A stretch of DNA of 64,000 bases, taken from the NCBI RefSeq assembly GCF_008692035.1, contig NZ_VTFG01000002.1, positions 806,001-870,000 of the forward strand, given 5' to 3'. Below, in pieces: positions 31,898 to 45,209 of this stretch; positions within the stretch are counted from its first letter, which is position 1, and every line of letters begins with the position of its first letter. The notes under the pieces are model-generated. The model saw only the letters and a list, made by a program, of their open reading frames with translations. It was not told where the DNA came from and ran no database searches. A program made the translations under genes and the position numbers. The stretch is from Pseudomonas marginalis (GTDB lineage: Bacteria; Pseudomonadota; Gammaproteobacteria; Pseudomonadales; Pseudomonadaceae).

Positions 31898-33208
31898 TCA
31901 GCTCAAACCTTGATCGCAGGTCTCTGGCATCCAATGTAATTGCCAAGCTTCACTCGGTGCGGCCCAGAGTCCTGTGAGGAGGGGCACGCCGAGCAATTGC
32001 TCGCCCCGATACAGCAGCGGCAATCTGCCACGGATGAAGCCCGGCACCCCCTGTTCATTAAGCAGGCGCTTCAAGTCACGCCGGCCTCGGCCAGGTAATT
32101 CAAGCATTTCGCCGCCCTGGCGATAACGCACCTCCAGCGGGCCTTCGGGCACCTTGCCGCTCATTTCCAGCAGGCCATTTCCGGGTAACTCTAGTGGCTT
32201 TTGCGGATCAGGCCAGCTCACCGATGCGTGGGAAAACTCCGACCAGCCGCGAGGCAACCACCAGATGCGTGCGCCGCAACGGTGCAACTCCCCATCAGCC
32301 AGACGCCATAAGGGCTGCGCGTCGCCCTTGGCGTCGCGCAGGGCATACCAGCCGGCCCAATGGTCGCTGTCGGGTAAACGGGTCAGCGGCGCCAGCCAAT
32401 GGCGCAGGACATTGCGCTGGCGGGCATCGGAAAGTTCGCGCAGTGGACCAAGGTCCAATGATGGCAACACCAGCCAAGGAAACCGCGAAGGTTGATCGGC
32501 GGCTTGCAGGTCCATGCAGGCCAGTTCACCCAGCAGCGCCTGGGCTTCACCGAGGTGGTCGGCAGTCCGGGCCAGACTGGAGACAGCTTGGGGCCAACGC
32601 GCCGTCAGCGTCGGGATCACGCGGTGACGCAGGTAATTACGGGAGAAACGTGGATCGGTGTTGGAAGGATCTTCAATCCACGTGAGTTGATACTCATCGG
32701 CGTAGGCTTCCAACTCGGCGCGCGAGACCTCCAGCAACGGCCGCACCAGGAAACCACCTGCCAACGGGCGATGCGCAGGCATTGCGGCGAGCCCTCGCAC
32801 CCCGGCACCGCGCAGCAGGCGGAATAGCAGGGTTTCGGCTTGATCATCGCGATGCTGGCCGGTGAGTAACACTTCCCCTGCCCCGATCACCTCGGTAAAC
32901 GCCCGGTAACGTGCATCACGCGCTGCACGCTCAAGACTGGCGCCGGGCTGCACGTGCACGCGCATGACCCGCAAGGGGACGCCCAGGCTGTCGCACACCG
33001 ACTGGCAATGGCTCGGCCAGGTGTCGGCGGCGGCTTGCAGGCCATGATGGACATGGACAGCGCTTAGAGGCGGAAGGGCTTCGGCGTTGGCCAGGAGATG
33101 CAGCAGGACAGTGGAATCAAGACCACCGGAGAAGGCGATATGCCAAGCCGGGGCGTTGCGCCAGGGGGCCAGGGCGTGCAGGAGTTTGGCGGATAAAGTC
33201 GGTTTCAT
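31898..33208 (-). CDS. tilS: tRNA(Ile)-lysidine synthetase
   Basis: A 436-residue enzyme that converts C34 to lysidine in the CAU anticodon of tRNA-Ile2. The PP-loop is SGGLDS (27-32). NYLRHRVIPTL is a family marker, and the C-terminal substrate-binding part has LPGRGRRDLKRLLNEQGVPG. A GTG directly precedes the ATG at 33208 and could be the start instead; the protein would differ by one residue. It is separated from accA by a REPIN. Confidence 0.95.
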   Translation of the reverse strand: MKPTLSAKLLHALAPWRNAPAWHIAFSGGLDSTVLLHLLANAEALPPLSAVHVHHGLQAAADTWPSHCQSVCDSLGVPLRVMRVHVQPGASLERAARDARYRAFTEVIGAGEVLLTGQHRDDQAETLLFRLLRGAGVRGLAAMPAHRPLAGGFLVRPLLEVSRAELEAYADEYQLTWIEDPSNTDPRFSRNYLRHRVIPTLTARWPQAVSSLARTADHLGEAQALLGELACMDLQAADQPSRFPWLVLPSLDLGPLRELSDARQRNVLRHWLAPLTRLPDSDHWAGWYALRDAKGDAQPLWRLADGELHRCGARIWWLPRGWSEFSHASVSWPDPQKPLELPGNGLLEMSGKVPEGPLEVRYRQGGEMLELPGRGRRDLKRLLNEQGVPGFIRGRLPLLYRGEQLLGVPLLTGLWAAPSEAWQLHWMPETCDQGLS

Positions 33209-33260
33209 CACAGGTTACCGCCGCAAATCTGGAATACCCAAGCCAAGCATACACAAAGCA

Positions 33261-33354
33261 AATGTGGGAGGGTGCTTGCCCCCGATAGCGGAGCATCAGC
33301 CAGTGAATACAGTGACTGACACTCAGCAATCGGGGGCAAGCCCCCTCCCACATT
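33261..33354. repeat. REPIN between tilS and accA, one arm diverged
   Basis: The third inverted REP pair. The left copy reads GGGAGGGTGCTTGCCCCCGA, one T different from the GGGAGGGGGCTTGCC core, while the right copy is canonical. It lies 15 bp downstream of the accA stop and may act as its terminator. Confidence 0.88.
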
Positions 33355-33369
33355 AGTACCGCTGCGGCC

Positions 33370-34317
33370 TTAGAGGCCGTAGCTCATCAGGCGCTCGTAA
33401 CGACGGGCCAGCAGCGCTTCGTTATCCAGCTTCTTGAGCATCGCCAGTTGCGAACCCAACTCGGCACGGATAGTCGCGGCGGCGGCGGCCGGGTCGCGGT
33501 GGGCGCCGCCCAATGGCTCGGCGATCACTTTGTCGACGATACCCAGGCCCTTGAGGCGATCGGCAGTGATCCCCATGGCTTCGGCAGCGTCCGGCGCCTT
33601 TTCTGCGGTTTTCCACAGGATCGAGGCGCAACCTTCCGGCGAGATCACCGCGTAGGTCGAATATTGCAGCATGTTCAGCTGATCGCAGACGCCAATGGCC
33701 AGTGCACCGCCGGAGCCACCTTCACCAATCACGGTGGCGATGATCGGGGTTTTCAGGCGGGCCATCACTCGCAGGTTCCAGGCAATCGCTTCGCTCTGGT
33801 TGCGCTCTTCGGCGTCGATACCCGGGTATGCACCCGGCGTGTCGATGAAGGTCAGGATCGGCATCTTGAAGCGCTCGGCCATTTCCATCAGGCGGCAGGC
33901 CTTGCGGTAGCCTTCCGGACGCGGCATGCCGAAGTTGCGACGCACTTTCTCGCGCACTTCACGGCCTTTCTGGTGACCGATGACCATGACCGGCTGGTCG
34001 TCCAGGCGAGCGATACCGCCCACGATGGCCGCGTCGTCGGAGAAATGGCGGTCGCCGTGCAGCTCGTCGAACTCGGTGAAGATGTGCTGAATGTAGTCCA
34101 GGGTATACGGACGGCGCGGGTGGCGGGCCAGACGCGCGATCTGCCAGCTGGTCAGCTTGCCGAAGATGTCTTCGGTGAGCGTGCTGCTCTTGTCTTGCAG
34201 GCGAGCGATCTCATCGCCGATATTCAGCGAATTGTCATTGCCGACCAGGCGCAGTTCTTCGATCTTGGCTTGCAGGTCAGCGATCGGCTGTTCGAAATCA
34301 AGAAAATTCGGGTTCAT
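33370..34317 (-). CDS. accA: Acetyl-CoA carboxylase carboxyltransferase, alpha subunit
   Basis: A 315-residue subunit that, with AccD, moves the carboxyl from biotin to acetyl-CoA, the first step of fatty-acid synthesis. Motifs include HQKGREVREKVRRNFGMP, RPEGYRKACRLMEMAERF, FIDTPGAYPGI and GEGGSGGALAIGV. ATG 34317 (MNPNFLDFEQPIADLQ) is the family start. It follows dnaE by 128 bp with no terminator between, as in other gammaproteobacteria. Confidence 0.97.
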   Translation of the reverse strand: MNPNFLDFEQPIADLQAKIEELRLVGNDNSLNIGDEIARLQDKSSTLTEDIFGKLTSWQIARLARHPRRPYTLDYIQHIFTEFDELHGDRHFSDDAAIVGGIARLDDQPVMVIGHQKGREVREKVRRNFGMPRPEGYRKACRLMEMAERFKMPILTFIDTPGAYPGIDAEERNQSEAIAWNLRVMARLKTPIIATVIGEGGSGGALAIGVCDQLNMLQYSTYAVISPEGCASILWKTAEKAPDAAEAMGITADRLKGLGIVDKVIAEPLGGAHRDPAAAAATIRAELGSQLAMLKKLDNEALLARRYERLMSYGL

Positions 34318-34445
34318 AAGCGTCCGTCTTGGGTCGACGGCCAAGGGTTGCCTGGCCAGCCGGTTGTCTATTCGCGCCCTACCTTAAGGGAGAGGCGCGT
34401 TTAGGTCGAGATTAAATGTTCAGCCGAGGTCAGGCGTCCTGACCG

Positions 34446-37967
<3,522 letters not shown>

Positions 37968-38044
37968 AGTGATCCTGTCCAGAAACTTAGAAACAACAAG
38001 GCCCGGGATTGTACCGGGCCTTGGCAAAAACATCAGCCTTGCGA

Positions 38045-38677
38045 CTAAACCTCGCTGAGGTTCTCGCGCAGCTCATACGCCTGGCGCACCGGGGCAAACG
38101 AGCGCCGATGGATCGGCGTTGGGCCGAGACGGGCCAGGGCTTCCAGATGAACGGGCGTCGGATAGCCTTTATGGCCCCCGATGCCGTAGCCGGGGTAAAT
38201 CAATTCGAAGGCAGCCATTTCACGGTCTCGGCTGACCTTGGCCAGGATCGACGCGGCGGCAATGGCTGGAACCTTGCTATCACCCTTGACCACCGCCTCA
38301 GCCGGCATCGCCAGCTTCGGGCAACGGTTGCCGTCGATCATCGCCAGCTTTGGAGTGATATGCAGGCCTTCAACGGCACGCTGCATGGCCAGCATCGTGG
38401 CGTGCAGGATGTTCAATTCGTCGATTTCTTCGACTTCGGCCCGGGCGATATGCCAGCTCAGGGCCTTTTCACAGATTTCGTCGTAGAGTTTTTCACGACG
38501 CGCTTCGGTGAGTTTTTTCGAGTCGTTGAGGCCCAGGATCGGACGGTTCGGATCCAGGATCACGGCCGCCGTCACCACCGCGCCACACAGCGGGCCGCGC
38601 CCCACTTCGTCAACACCGGCCACCAGTTCGTGGGTTTGGGCAACGAGGCTGAAATCCAGGCCTATTTGCGTGCTCAT
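38045..38677 (-). CDS. rnhB: Ribonuclease HII
   Basis: A 210-residue nuclease that removes single ribonucleotides from DNA. The signature is AGVDEVGRGPLCGAVV with catalytic Asp23 and Glu24; later Asp residues fall in LGLNDSKKL and MIDGNRCP. It overlaps lpxB by ATGA and lies 77 bp upstream of dnaE, coupling RNA-primer and ribonucleotide removal to replication in one operon. Confidence 0.97.
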   Translation of the reverse strand: MSTQIGLDFSLVAQTHELVAGVDEVGRGPLCGAVVTAAVILDPNRPILGLNDSKKLTEARREKLYDEICEKALSWHIARAEVEEIDELNILHATMLAMQRAVEGLHITPKLAMIDGNRCPKLAMPAEAVVKGDSKVPAIAAASILAKVSRDREMAAFELIYPGYGIGGHKGYPTPVHLEALARLGPTPIHRRSFAPVRQAYELRENLSEV

Positions 38678-39813
38678 AAAGCTTCCTGTTTTTGGCCGAT
38701 CAAGGTCAATACGGCGTCGGCCGCCTGGTTCGAGGCATCACGGCGCAGGGTGCGGTGGATGTCGTCAAAACCGCGGGTCTGTTCTTCGCCGCCGTCGATC
38801 AAGGGCAATAGGGTTTGCGCGAGGGCTTCGGGGGTTGCATCGTCCTGCAATAATTCCGGCACCAACAAGCGCTGGGCCAGCAAGTTGGGCAAGGAGATGT
38901 AAGGACTTTTGACCATGCGCTTGAGAATCCAGAAGGTCAGCGGTGCCAGGCGATAGGCCACGACCATCGGGCGCTTGTAGAGCAGGGCCTCCAAGGTCGC
39001 GGTGCCCGAAGCGATCAGCACCGCATCACAGGCCGCCAGGGCCAGGTGCGACTGGCCGTCGAGCAGGGTCAATGGCAGATTGCGACCGACCAGCAGTGTC
39101 TCGATTTGTGCACGCCGTTGCGGGCTGGCGCAGGGCAACACGAACCGTATCCCGGGCTTCAAGGCTTGCAGGCGCTCGGCAGCATCGAAAAACACGCTGG
39201 CAAGACGGCCCACTTCGCCGCCTCGACTGCCCGGCATCAGCGCAACGAGCGGGCCTTCGGGCAACCCCAGCTCGGCACGCGCGGCTGCACGATCAGCCTG
39301 CAAAGGAATGCTGTCAGCCAGGGTATGCCCGACAAACCTTACCGGCACGCCCTTCTCCTCGTAGAACCTGGCCTCGAACGGCAACAGGGTCAACATCAGG
39401 TCGCAGCCTTCGCGGATCTTCAACACACGTTTCTGCCGCCACGCCCACACAGAGGGGCTGACGTAGTGCACGGTCTTGATCCCGGCCTGACGCAACTTGA
39501 GTTCGATATTGAGGGTGAAGTCCGGCGCATCGATGCCGATAAACACGTCGGGCTTTTCTTCGATCAGCGTCTGGATCAGCAGCTTGCGACGAGCCAGGAG
39601 CTCACGCAGGCGACCCAGCACCTCGACCAGCCCCATGACCGACAGACGCTCCATGGGGAAGTATGACGTCAGGCCTTCGGCCTGCATCAGCGGGCCGCCG
39701 ACACCGATAAATTCCACCGCAGGGTGCCGGGCCTTGAGTGCCCGCATCAGACCTGCGCCCAAAATGTCGCCGGAAGCTTCTCCGGCCACCAGCGCGATAC
39801 GCAGAGTAGCCAT
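38674..39813 (-). CDS. lpxB: Lipid-A-disaccharide synthase
   Basis: A 379-residue GT19 glycosyltransferase that joins UDP-diacylglucosamine and lipid X at the inner membrane. The N-terminal motif is VAGEASGDILGAGLMRAL, followed by PDFTLNIELKLRQAGIKTVHYVSPSVWAW and LPGSRGGEVGRL. It lies 2 nt after lpxA and overlaps rnhB, in the standard lpxD-fabZ-lpxA-lpxB order. Confidence 0.97.
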   Translation of the reverse strand: MATLRIALVAGEASGDILGAGLMRALKARHPAVEFIGVGGPLMQAEGLTSYFPMERLSVMGLVEVLGRLRELLARRKLLIQTLIEEKPDVFIGIDAPDFTLNIELKLRQAGIKTVHYVSPSVWAWRQKRVLKIREGCDLMLTLLPFEARFYEEKGVPVRFVGHTLADSIPLQADRAAARAELGLPEGPLVALMPGSRGGEVGRLASVFFDAAERLQALKPGIRFVLPCASPQRRAQIETLLVGRNLPLTLLDGQSHLALAACDAVLIASGTATLEALLYKRPMVVAYRLAPLTFWILKRMVKSPYISLPNLLAQRLLVPELLQDDATPEALAQTLLPLIDGGEEQTRGFDDIHRTLRRDASNQAADAVLTLIGQKQEAL

Positions 39814-39815
39814 GA

Positions 39816-40592
39816 TCAGCGGGTGATGCCGCGGGTCGACGCCTGGATCGAGTCACGGAACACCGCGACTTCCGGAAACAACGCTGCCGGCTCGGCCAGT
39901 TGGATCAACGCCTGGTCCACCGTCAGCCCCTGACGGTAGACCACCTTGTAGGCGCGGCGCAGGGCGTGGATCGCCTCTTCGCTGAAGCCACGACGGCGCA
40001 TGCCTTCGAAGTTCATGCTGCGGGCTTCGGCCGGGTTGCCGAACACCGTGACGAACGCCGGAACGTCCTTGCCGATGGCAGTGCCCATGCCGGAAAAGCT
40101 GTGGGCGCCGATATGGCAATACTGATGCACCAGGGTAAAACCGGACAGGATCGCCCAATCGTCAACGTGTACATGGCCAGCCAACGCGGTGTTGTTGACC
40201 AGGATGCAGTGGTTGCCGATCACGCTGTCATGACCGATATGGGCATAGGCCATGACCAGGTTGTGATCACCCAGCGTGGTCTCGGCACGATCCTGCACGG
40301 TGCCACGGTGAATGGTCACGCCTTCACGGATGATGTTGTGATCACCGATTACCAGGCGGGTTTCTTCACCCTTGTACTTCATGTCCGGGGTGTCTTCGCC
40401 TACCGAGGAAAACTGGTAGATGCGGTTATGTTTGCCAATGCGGGTCGGACCCTTGAGGATCACGTGCGGCCCGATGACAGTCCCCTCGCCGATTTCCACA
40501 CCTGCGCCGATGATCGACCAGGGGCCGACCTCAACGTCGGCGGCCAGTACGGCCGACGGATCGATGATTGCGCGAGGGTCAATCAAACTCAT
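39816..40592 (-). CDS. lpxA: UDP-N-acetylglucosamine O-acyltransferase
   Basis: A 258-residue cytosolic trimer, first enzyme of lipid A synthesis, adding a 3-hydroxyacyl chain to UDP-GlcNAc. A left-handed parallel beta-helix of hexapeptide repeats spans about residues 5-190, with the catalytic His region in [20 protein letters not shown] helical C-terminus follows. ATG 40592 overlaps the fabZ stop (ATGA); the upstream frame to 40658 is not part of the family. Confidence 0.97.
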
Positions 40593-41029
40593 AGTTTGCG
40601 TTCCGCACAGATGATCTCGGCAGAGCACACCGGCTTGCCATCTACCGAGGCCTGGCATTCGAACTTCCAGATCTGGCGCTTGCAGCTGATGAACTTGGCT
40701 TCCAGGATCAACTGGTCACCCGGGGTAACCGGGTTGCGAAAGCGCAACTTGTCGGAGCCCACGAAATAGTAAAGCGTGCCGTCGGCAGGCTTGAGGTCGA
40801 GCATTTTGAAACCAAGGATACCGGCAGCCTGGGCCATTGCTTCGATGATCAATACGCCCGGCATGATGGGATGCGCGGGAAAGTGACCGTTGAAGAACGG
40901 TTCGTTGATGCTGACATTCTTGTAGGCACGAATGCGCTTTTCCTCAACATTCAGGTCCACTACACGGTCCACCAGCAGGAACGGGTAACGGTGAGGCAGG
41001 TATTCGCGAATCTCGTTGATGTCCATCAT
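40589..41029 (-). CDS. fabZ: 3-hydroxyacyl-ACP dehydratase FabZ
   Basis: A 146-residue hot-dog-fold dehydratase for fatty-acid elongation. The active site is His49 ([14 protein letters not shown]) and Glu63 (IIEAMAQ). The start [19 protein letters not shown] is the Pseudomonas type. It competes with LpxA for the 3-hydroxyacyl-ACP pool, and the two genes overlap. The 110-bp gap between lpxD and fabZ shows no other feature. Confidence 0.97.
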
Positions 41030-41139
41030 TTCGGGGGGAAGCCTGTAATAAAGATTGGGGGCGGGCGACTAAACGCACGCCCCGCTAGCAAATCAAGGAG
41101 GCAGTCTAGCGGCTGTGCACACTTGATATGGAAATGGTA

Positions 41140-42195
41140 TCAGCCTTCTGATGAAGCATTACCGCCAGGGGTCACGTCCCCAACACGCTTTTCCAGCTGT
41201 TTGAGACGTCGAGCCATGTCGTCGAGCTGCCTCAAACGTGCTGCGCTCTTGCGCCATTCAGCTGCGGGCTGCATGGCGGTACCAGATGAGTAGGCCCCCG
41301 GTTCGGTAATCGAGTGGGTGACCATGGTCATGCCGGTGATGAAAACGTTGTCGCAAATATCGATATGCCCCACCAGCCCTACGCCACCGGCGAGCATGCA
41401 ATGCTTGCCGATCCGGGTGCTGCCGGAAATGCCTACACAGGCGGCCATGGCGGTGTGATCGCCAATCTGCACGTTGTGGGCGATCTGGATCTGGTTGTCG
41501 AGCTTCACGCCGTTACCGATCACGGTATCGGCCAGGGCCCCGCGATCGACCGCCGTGTTGACACCGATTTCCACGTCGTCGCCGATCAATACGCCGCCGA
41601 CCTGGGCGATCTTGTGCCAGGCGCCTTTCGAGTTGGCAAAGCCAAAGCCTTCACCGCCGATCACCGCACCCGACTGAATGACCACACGTTCACCGATACG
41701 CACGTCGTGGTACAGGGTCACGCGAGGTGCCAGCCAACCATCGGCGCCGATTACACAGCGAGCGCCGATAAAGCAATGTGCACCGACCGTTACACCGGCC
41801 GCGATGCGTGCGCCGCTCTCGATCACCGCAAACGCACCGATGCTGGCCGCAGGGTCAACCTGGGCATCATCGGCGATAACCGCAGACGGATGAACACCAC
41901 CTGCTGCCTTGGGCTTCGGGTCGAACAGATGCGACGCCTTTGCGTACGACAGGTAGGGGTCAGCCACTACCAGGGCATCCCCGGCGTAACTCTCGGCGTC
42001 AGCGGCCTTCAGCAACACGGCTGCGGCCTGGCAGTCGACCAGGTATTTACGGTATTGGGGGTTTGCGAGGAAGCTCAACTGAGCTGGGCCAGCCTCCTGC
42101 AAGGTGGCTAGCCCAGTAATTTCCTTCTCCGGGGAACCACGCAAGGTGGCTCCCAGGAACTCGGCCAACTCGCCGAGCTTGATAGTCGCGGTCAT
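41140..42195 (-). CDS. lpxD: UDP-3-O-(3-hydroxyacyl)glucosamine N-acyltransferase
   Basis: A 351-residue trimeric acyltransferase, third step of lipid A synthesis. The N-terminal uridine-binding domain (about 1-100) is followed by a hexapeptide beta-helix (about 100-310) and a C-terminal coiled helix (ARRLKQLEKRVGDV) that binds acyl carrier protein. The gene is 3 nt after skp and precedes fabZ. Confidence 0.97.
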   Translation of the reverse strand: MTATIKLGELAEFLGATLRGSPEKEITGLATLQEAGPAQLSFLANPQYRKYLVDCQAAAVLLKAADAESYAGDALVVADPYLSYAKASHLFDPKPKAAGGVHPSAVIADDAQVDPAASIGAFAVIESGARIAAGVTVGAHCFIGARCVIGADGWLAPRVTLYHDVRIGERVVIQSGAVIGGEGFGFANSKGAWHKIAQVGGVLIGDDVEIGVNTAVDRGALADTVIGNGVKLDNQIQIAHNVQIGDHTAMAACVGISGSTRIGKHCMLAGGVGLVGHIDICDNVFITGMTMVTHSITEPGAYSSGTAMQPAAEWRKSAARLRQLDDMARRLKQLEKRVGDVTPGGNASSEG

Positions 42196-42198
42196 GGC

Positions 42199-42702
42199 TT
42201 ACTTCAGCTGGTTCATGCGCTCGATCACCTGACGGGTGATGTCGTATTGAGGCTTGACGTCAATCACGGCGCCACGCTCGAACACCAGGTCAAAGGCACC
42301 TTTCTTGATGACTTCTTCCACGGCGCTGTCGAGTTTAGGCTTCAGCTGTTTCAGCATTTCACGGTCGGCAACAGCCTTGGCTTCGTTCAGCTCCTTGGAT
42401 TGGAACTGGTAGTCACGGGCCTTTTGCTTGAACTCAAGCTCCAGACGCTCGCGCTCGCCTTGCTGCATCTTGTCGCCACCCGCTACCAGACGGTCCTGGA
42501 TACCCTTGGCGCTGCTTTCCAACGTCTTGAGCTTGGTCAGTTGCGGACCGAATTTTTTCTCGGCATCCACGGCGTATTTCTTGGCCGCATCGGATTCCAG
42601 CAGGGCCATCTGATAGTTCAGGACGGCGATTTTCATTTCGGCGAAGGCCGGGGTGGCTACCAGCACGGTGGCCAGCAGAACCAATTGAGTCAACTTACGC
42701 AC
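42199..42702 (-). CDS. skp: Periplasmic chaperone Skp/OmpH
   Basis: A 167-residue periplasmic chaperone for unfolded outer-membrane proteins. The signal peptide ends about residue 21 (ATPAFA before EMKIAV). The rest is mostly long charged helices that form the tentacles of the trimer. It lies between bamA and lpxD, as in nearly all Gram-negatives, and delivers substrates to the BamA machine encoded just upstream. Confidence 0.95.
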   Translation of the reverse strand: MRKLTQLVLLATVLVATPAFAEMKIAVLNYQMALLESDAAKKYAVDAEKKFGPQLTKLKTLESSAKGIQDRLVAGGDKMQQGERERLELEFKQKARDYQFQSKELNEAKAVADREMLKQLKPKLDSAVEEVIKKGAFDLVFERGAVIDVKPQYDITRQVIERMNQLK

Positions 42703-42747
42703 GATGTACTCCTACAGAATCCGTTGTCGTTATCTTGGGTCAGACGC

Positions 42748-45135
42748 TTAGAACGTCTGGCCGAGGGAGAATTGGAAAATCTGGGTTTCAGCGTTATCCG
42801 GTTTCTTGATCGGCATGGCCAGAGCAAAGCTCAACGGGCCAAGCGCAGTCACCCAGGTCACACCGACACCCACCGAGCTCGCCAGGTTGCTGAGGCTCAC
42901 GTCGTTGCACTCAGTCCGTGACTTCACGCCGCTTGGGTTGGTGATCTGTTCGCACTTGGAGTCGAACACGTTACCCACATCCCAGAAGACCGAAGTACGC
43001 AGGGACCGCTGATCCTTGACGAACGGCAGCGGGAACAGGATTTCCGCACCACCCTGGATCAACACGTTACCACCGAATGGCAGCGGGTCGTTGTCGGAGT
43101 CCGCGACGGTGCCCTGGTTACCGGTCACACCAACGCCACGGCTCGGTGTACCACGTGGACCCAAGGTGCTGTCCTTGAAGCCCCGCACGGAGTTGAAGCC
43201 ACCCGCGTAGTAGTTCTCGTAGAACGGCAGCCCATTGGTGGAACCATAACCGTCGCCATAGCCCAGCTCGGTGTGCAGGCGCATGGTGTAGTTATCGCTC
43301 AGCGGCTGGAACAACTGGCCACGGTAGTCGAGCTTGAAGAACGACAGGTCGCTGCCCGGCGTCGTTGCTTCCAGCGTCAGGCTCTGGGAATGACCACGGG
43401 TGGCAAGCACGCCTTTGTTCAGGGTCGACTCGGACCAGCCGGCGGACGCCTTGAAGTTCAGGAACTTGTCGCCTTCCTTGCGAGTGAAGTCGAAGATCTC
43501 GTCCACGGTGTACACACCGGTCTTGATCTCATCCTGTTGCGCAGTCAGGCCGAAGGTCAGGCGCGAGGTCTCGCTGATCGGATAACCGATGTTGGCGCCT
43601 ACGCCCAGGCTGTCGATTGCATAGCTGGCTACGTCGACGTCGAGGTCTTTGTAGTCGGTGGTGCGATAGAAGGCGTTGTAGCCCAGGCTGACACCGTCCG
43701 CGGTCCAGTAGGGGTCGACATAACCGAAGTTATAACGGCTCTGGTATTCGCTTCGGGTCAGGCCGATGGACACCTTGTTACCGGTACCCAGGAAGTTGTT
43801 CTGGGTGATGGAACCACCGAGGATCAGGCCGGCACTCTGTGCGAAACCGACACTGGCGGTGATCGAACCCGACGCTTGCTCTTCCACGGCGTAGTTCACG
43901 TCAACCTGGTCATCCACACCCGGTACGGCTGGCGTTTCGACGTTCACTTCCTTGAAGAAGCCCAGGCGCTCAAGACGGGTCTTGGACTGGTCGATCAGGT
44001 AAGTCGACGCCCAGCCACCTTCCATCTGGCGCATTTCGCGGCGCAGCACTTCGTCCGCGGACTTGGTGTTGCCACGGAAGTTGATGCGGTTCACGTAGGC
44101 ACGCTTGCCTGGGTCGACGACAAAGGTGATGTCCACGGTGTGGTCTTCATCGTGGGGGGTAGGCACGCCGTTGACGTTGGCGAAGGTATAGCCTTCGTTA
44201 CCCAGGCGACGGGTGATCAGTTCGGACGTGGTGGTCATCAGCTTGCGCGAGAACACCTGGTCTTTCTGCACCAGCAACAGGGCCTTGACCTGGTCTTCAG
44301 GCACTTTCAAGTCGCCGCTGAGCTTAACGTCACGAACCTTGTACTTCTCGCCTTCGTTGACGTTGACAGTGATGTAGACGTGCTTCTTGTCCGGGGTGAT
44401 GGACACCTGGGTCGAAGCGATATCCATGTTGATATAGCCACGGTCCAGGTAGTAGGAACGCAGGCGCTCCAGGTCACCGGAGAGTTTTTCGCGGGCGTAC
44501 TTGTCATCGTTCTTGAAGAACGACAACCAGTTGGTGGTCTTGAGCTCGAACAGGTCGATCAGGTCTTCATCAGCGAACTTGGTGTTGCCCACCACGTTGA
44601 TGTGCTGAATGGCCGCCACGGTACCTTCGTTGATGTTGACCTTGAGGCCGACACGGTTACGAGGCTGCGGCACGACTTCCGTTTCCACGGTCGCGGAGTA
44701 GCGACCCTGGGCAACGTACTGGCGCTGCAGTTCGTTACGCACACCTTCAAGGGTGGCGCGCTGGAAGATCTCGCCCTCGGCCAGGCCGGATTGCTTCAGG
44801 CCTTTCATCAGGTCTTCAGTGGAGATCGCCTTGTTGCCTTCGATCTCGATACTGGCGACGGAAGGTCGCTCGACGACGGTGATGACCAGGACGTTACCTT
44901 CGCGACCCAGTTGGATGTCTTGAAAGAACCCGGTTTTGAACAGCGCACGAGTGGATTCCACCAGGCGACGATCATCAGCCTGTTCCCCGACGTTCAACGG
45001 CAAGGCACCAAAGACGCTACCCGCGGAAACCCGCTGGAGGCCGTTGACGCGAATATCGGAGATGGTGAAGGACTCGGCGTGAACTTCGGCGATCATCAAT
45101 ACGGTGAGAACCGCAGTTAGCAGCAGACGTTTCAT
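42748..45135 (-). CDS. bamA: Outer membrane protein assembly factor BamA
   Basis: A 795-residue Omp85 protein, core of the machine that inserts beta-barrel proteins. The signal peptide (MKRLLLTAVLTVLMIAEVHA) is followed by five POTRA domains (about 22-420) and a 16-strand barrel ending in the usual C-terminal Phe (FSLGQTF). The RGF motif of loop 6 appears in NSVRGFKDSTLGPRG. A pair of Cys lies in FDSKCEQITNPSGVKSRTEC in a late surface loop. ATG 45135 is the family start. A hairpin separates it from rseP. Confidence 0.98.
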   Translation of the reverse strand: MKRLLLTAVLTVLMIAEVHAESFTISDIRVNGLQRVSAGSVFGALPLNVGEQADDRRLVESTRALFKTGFFQDIQLGREGNVLVITVVERPSVASIEIEGNKAISTEDLMKGLKQSGLAEGEIFQRATLEGVRNELQRQYVAQGRYSATVETEVVPQPRNRVGLKVNINEGTVAAIQHINVVGNTKFADEDLIDLFELKTTNWLSFFKNDDKYAREKLSGDLERLRSYYLDRGYINMDIASTQVSITPDKKHVYITVNVNEGEKYKVRDVKLSGDLKVPEDQVKALLLVQKDQVFSRKLMTTTSELITRRLGNEGYTFANVNGVPTPHDEDHTVDITFVVDPGKRAYVNRINFRGNTKSADEVLRREMRQMEGGWASTYLIDQSKTRLERLGFFKEVNVETPAVPGVDDQVDVNYAVEEQASGSITASVGFAQSAGLILGGSITQNNFLGTGNKVSIGLTRSEYQSRYNFGYVDPYWTADGVSLGYNAFYRTTDYKDLDVDVASYAIDSLGVGANIGYPISETSRLTFGLTAQQDEIKTGVYTVDEIFDFTRKEGDKFLNFKASAGWSESTLNKGVLATRGHSQSLTLEATTPGSDLSFFKLDYRGQLFQPLSDNYTMRLHTELGYGDGYGSTNGLPFYENYYAGGFNSVRGFKDSTLGPRGTPSRGVGVTGNQGTVADSDNDPLPFGGNVLIQGGAEILFPLPFVKDQRSLRTSVFWDVGNVFDSKCEQITNPSGVKSRTECNDVSLSNLASSVGVGVTWVTALGPLSFALAMPIKKPDNAETQIFQFSLGQTF

Positions 45136-45170
45136 GAAGTCCTTTCTTATTCCAACTGGCAATAAACAAA

Positions 45171-45189
45171 CTGCCGCAAAATGCGGCAG
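45171..45189 (-). terminator. Hairpin between rseP and bamA
   Basis: The minus strand reads CTGCCGCATTTTGCGGCAG, an 8-bp stem or more, followed by TTTGTTTATT. This could reduce read-through from rseP, or mark an RNase processing site, leaving bamA to its own promoter in the 74-bp gap. Confidence 0.6.
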
Positions 45190-45209
45190 ATTCGCAATTC
45201 AGCGAAGCG

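Noticed and set aside
43273..45120. 615-codon open frame antisense to bamA
   Set aside because: Valine- and histidine-rich composition typical of antisense shadows; bamA on the other strand is certain.
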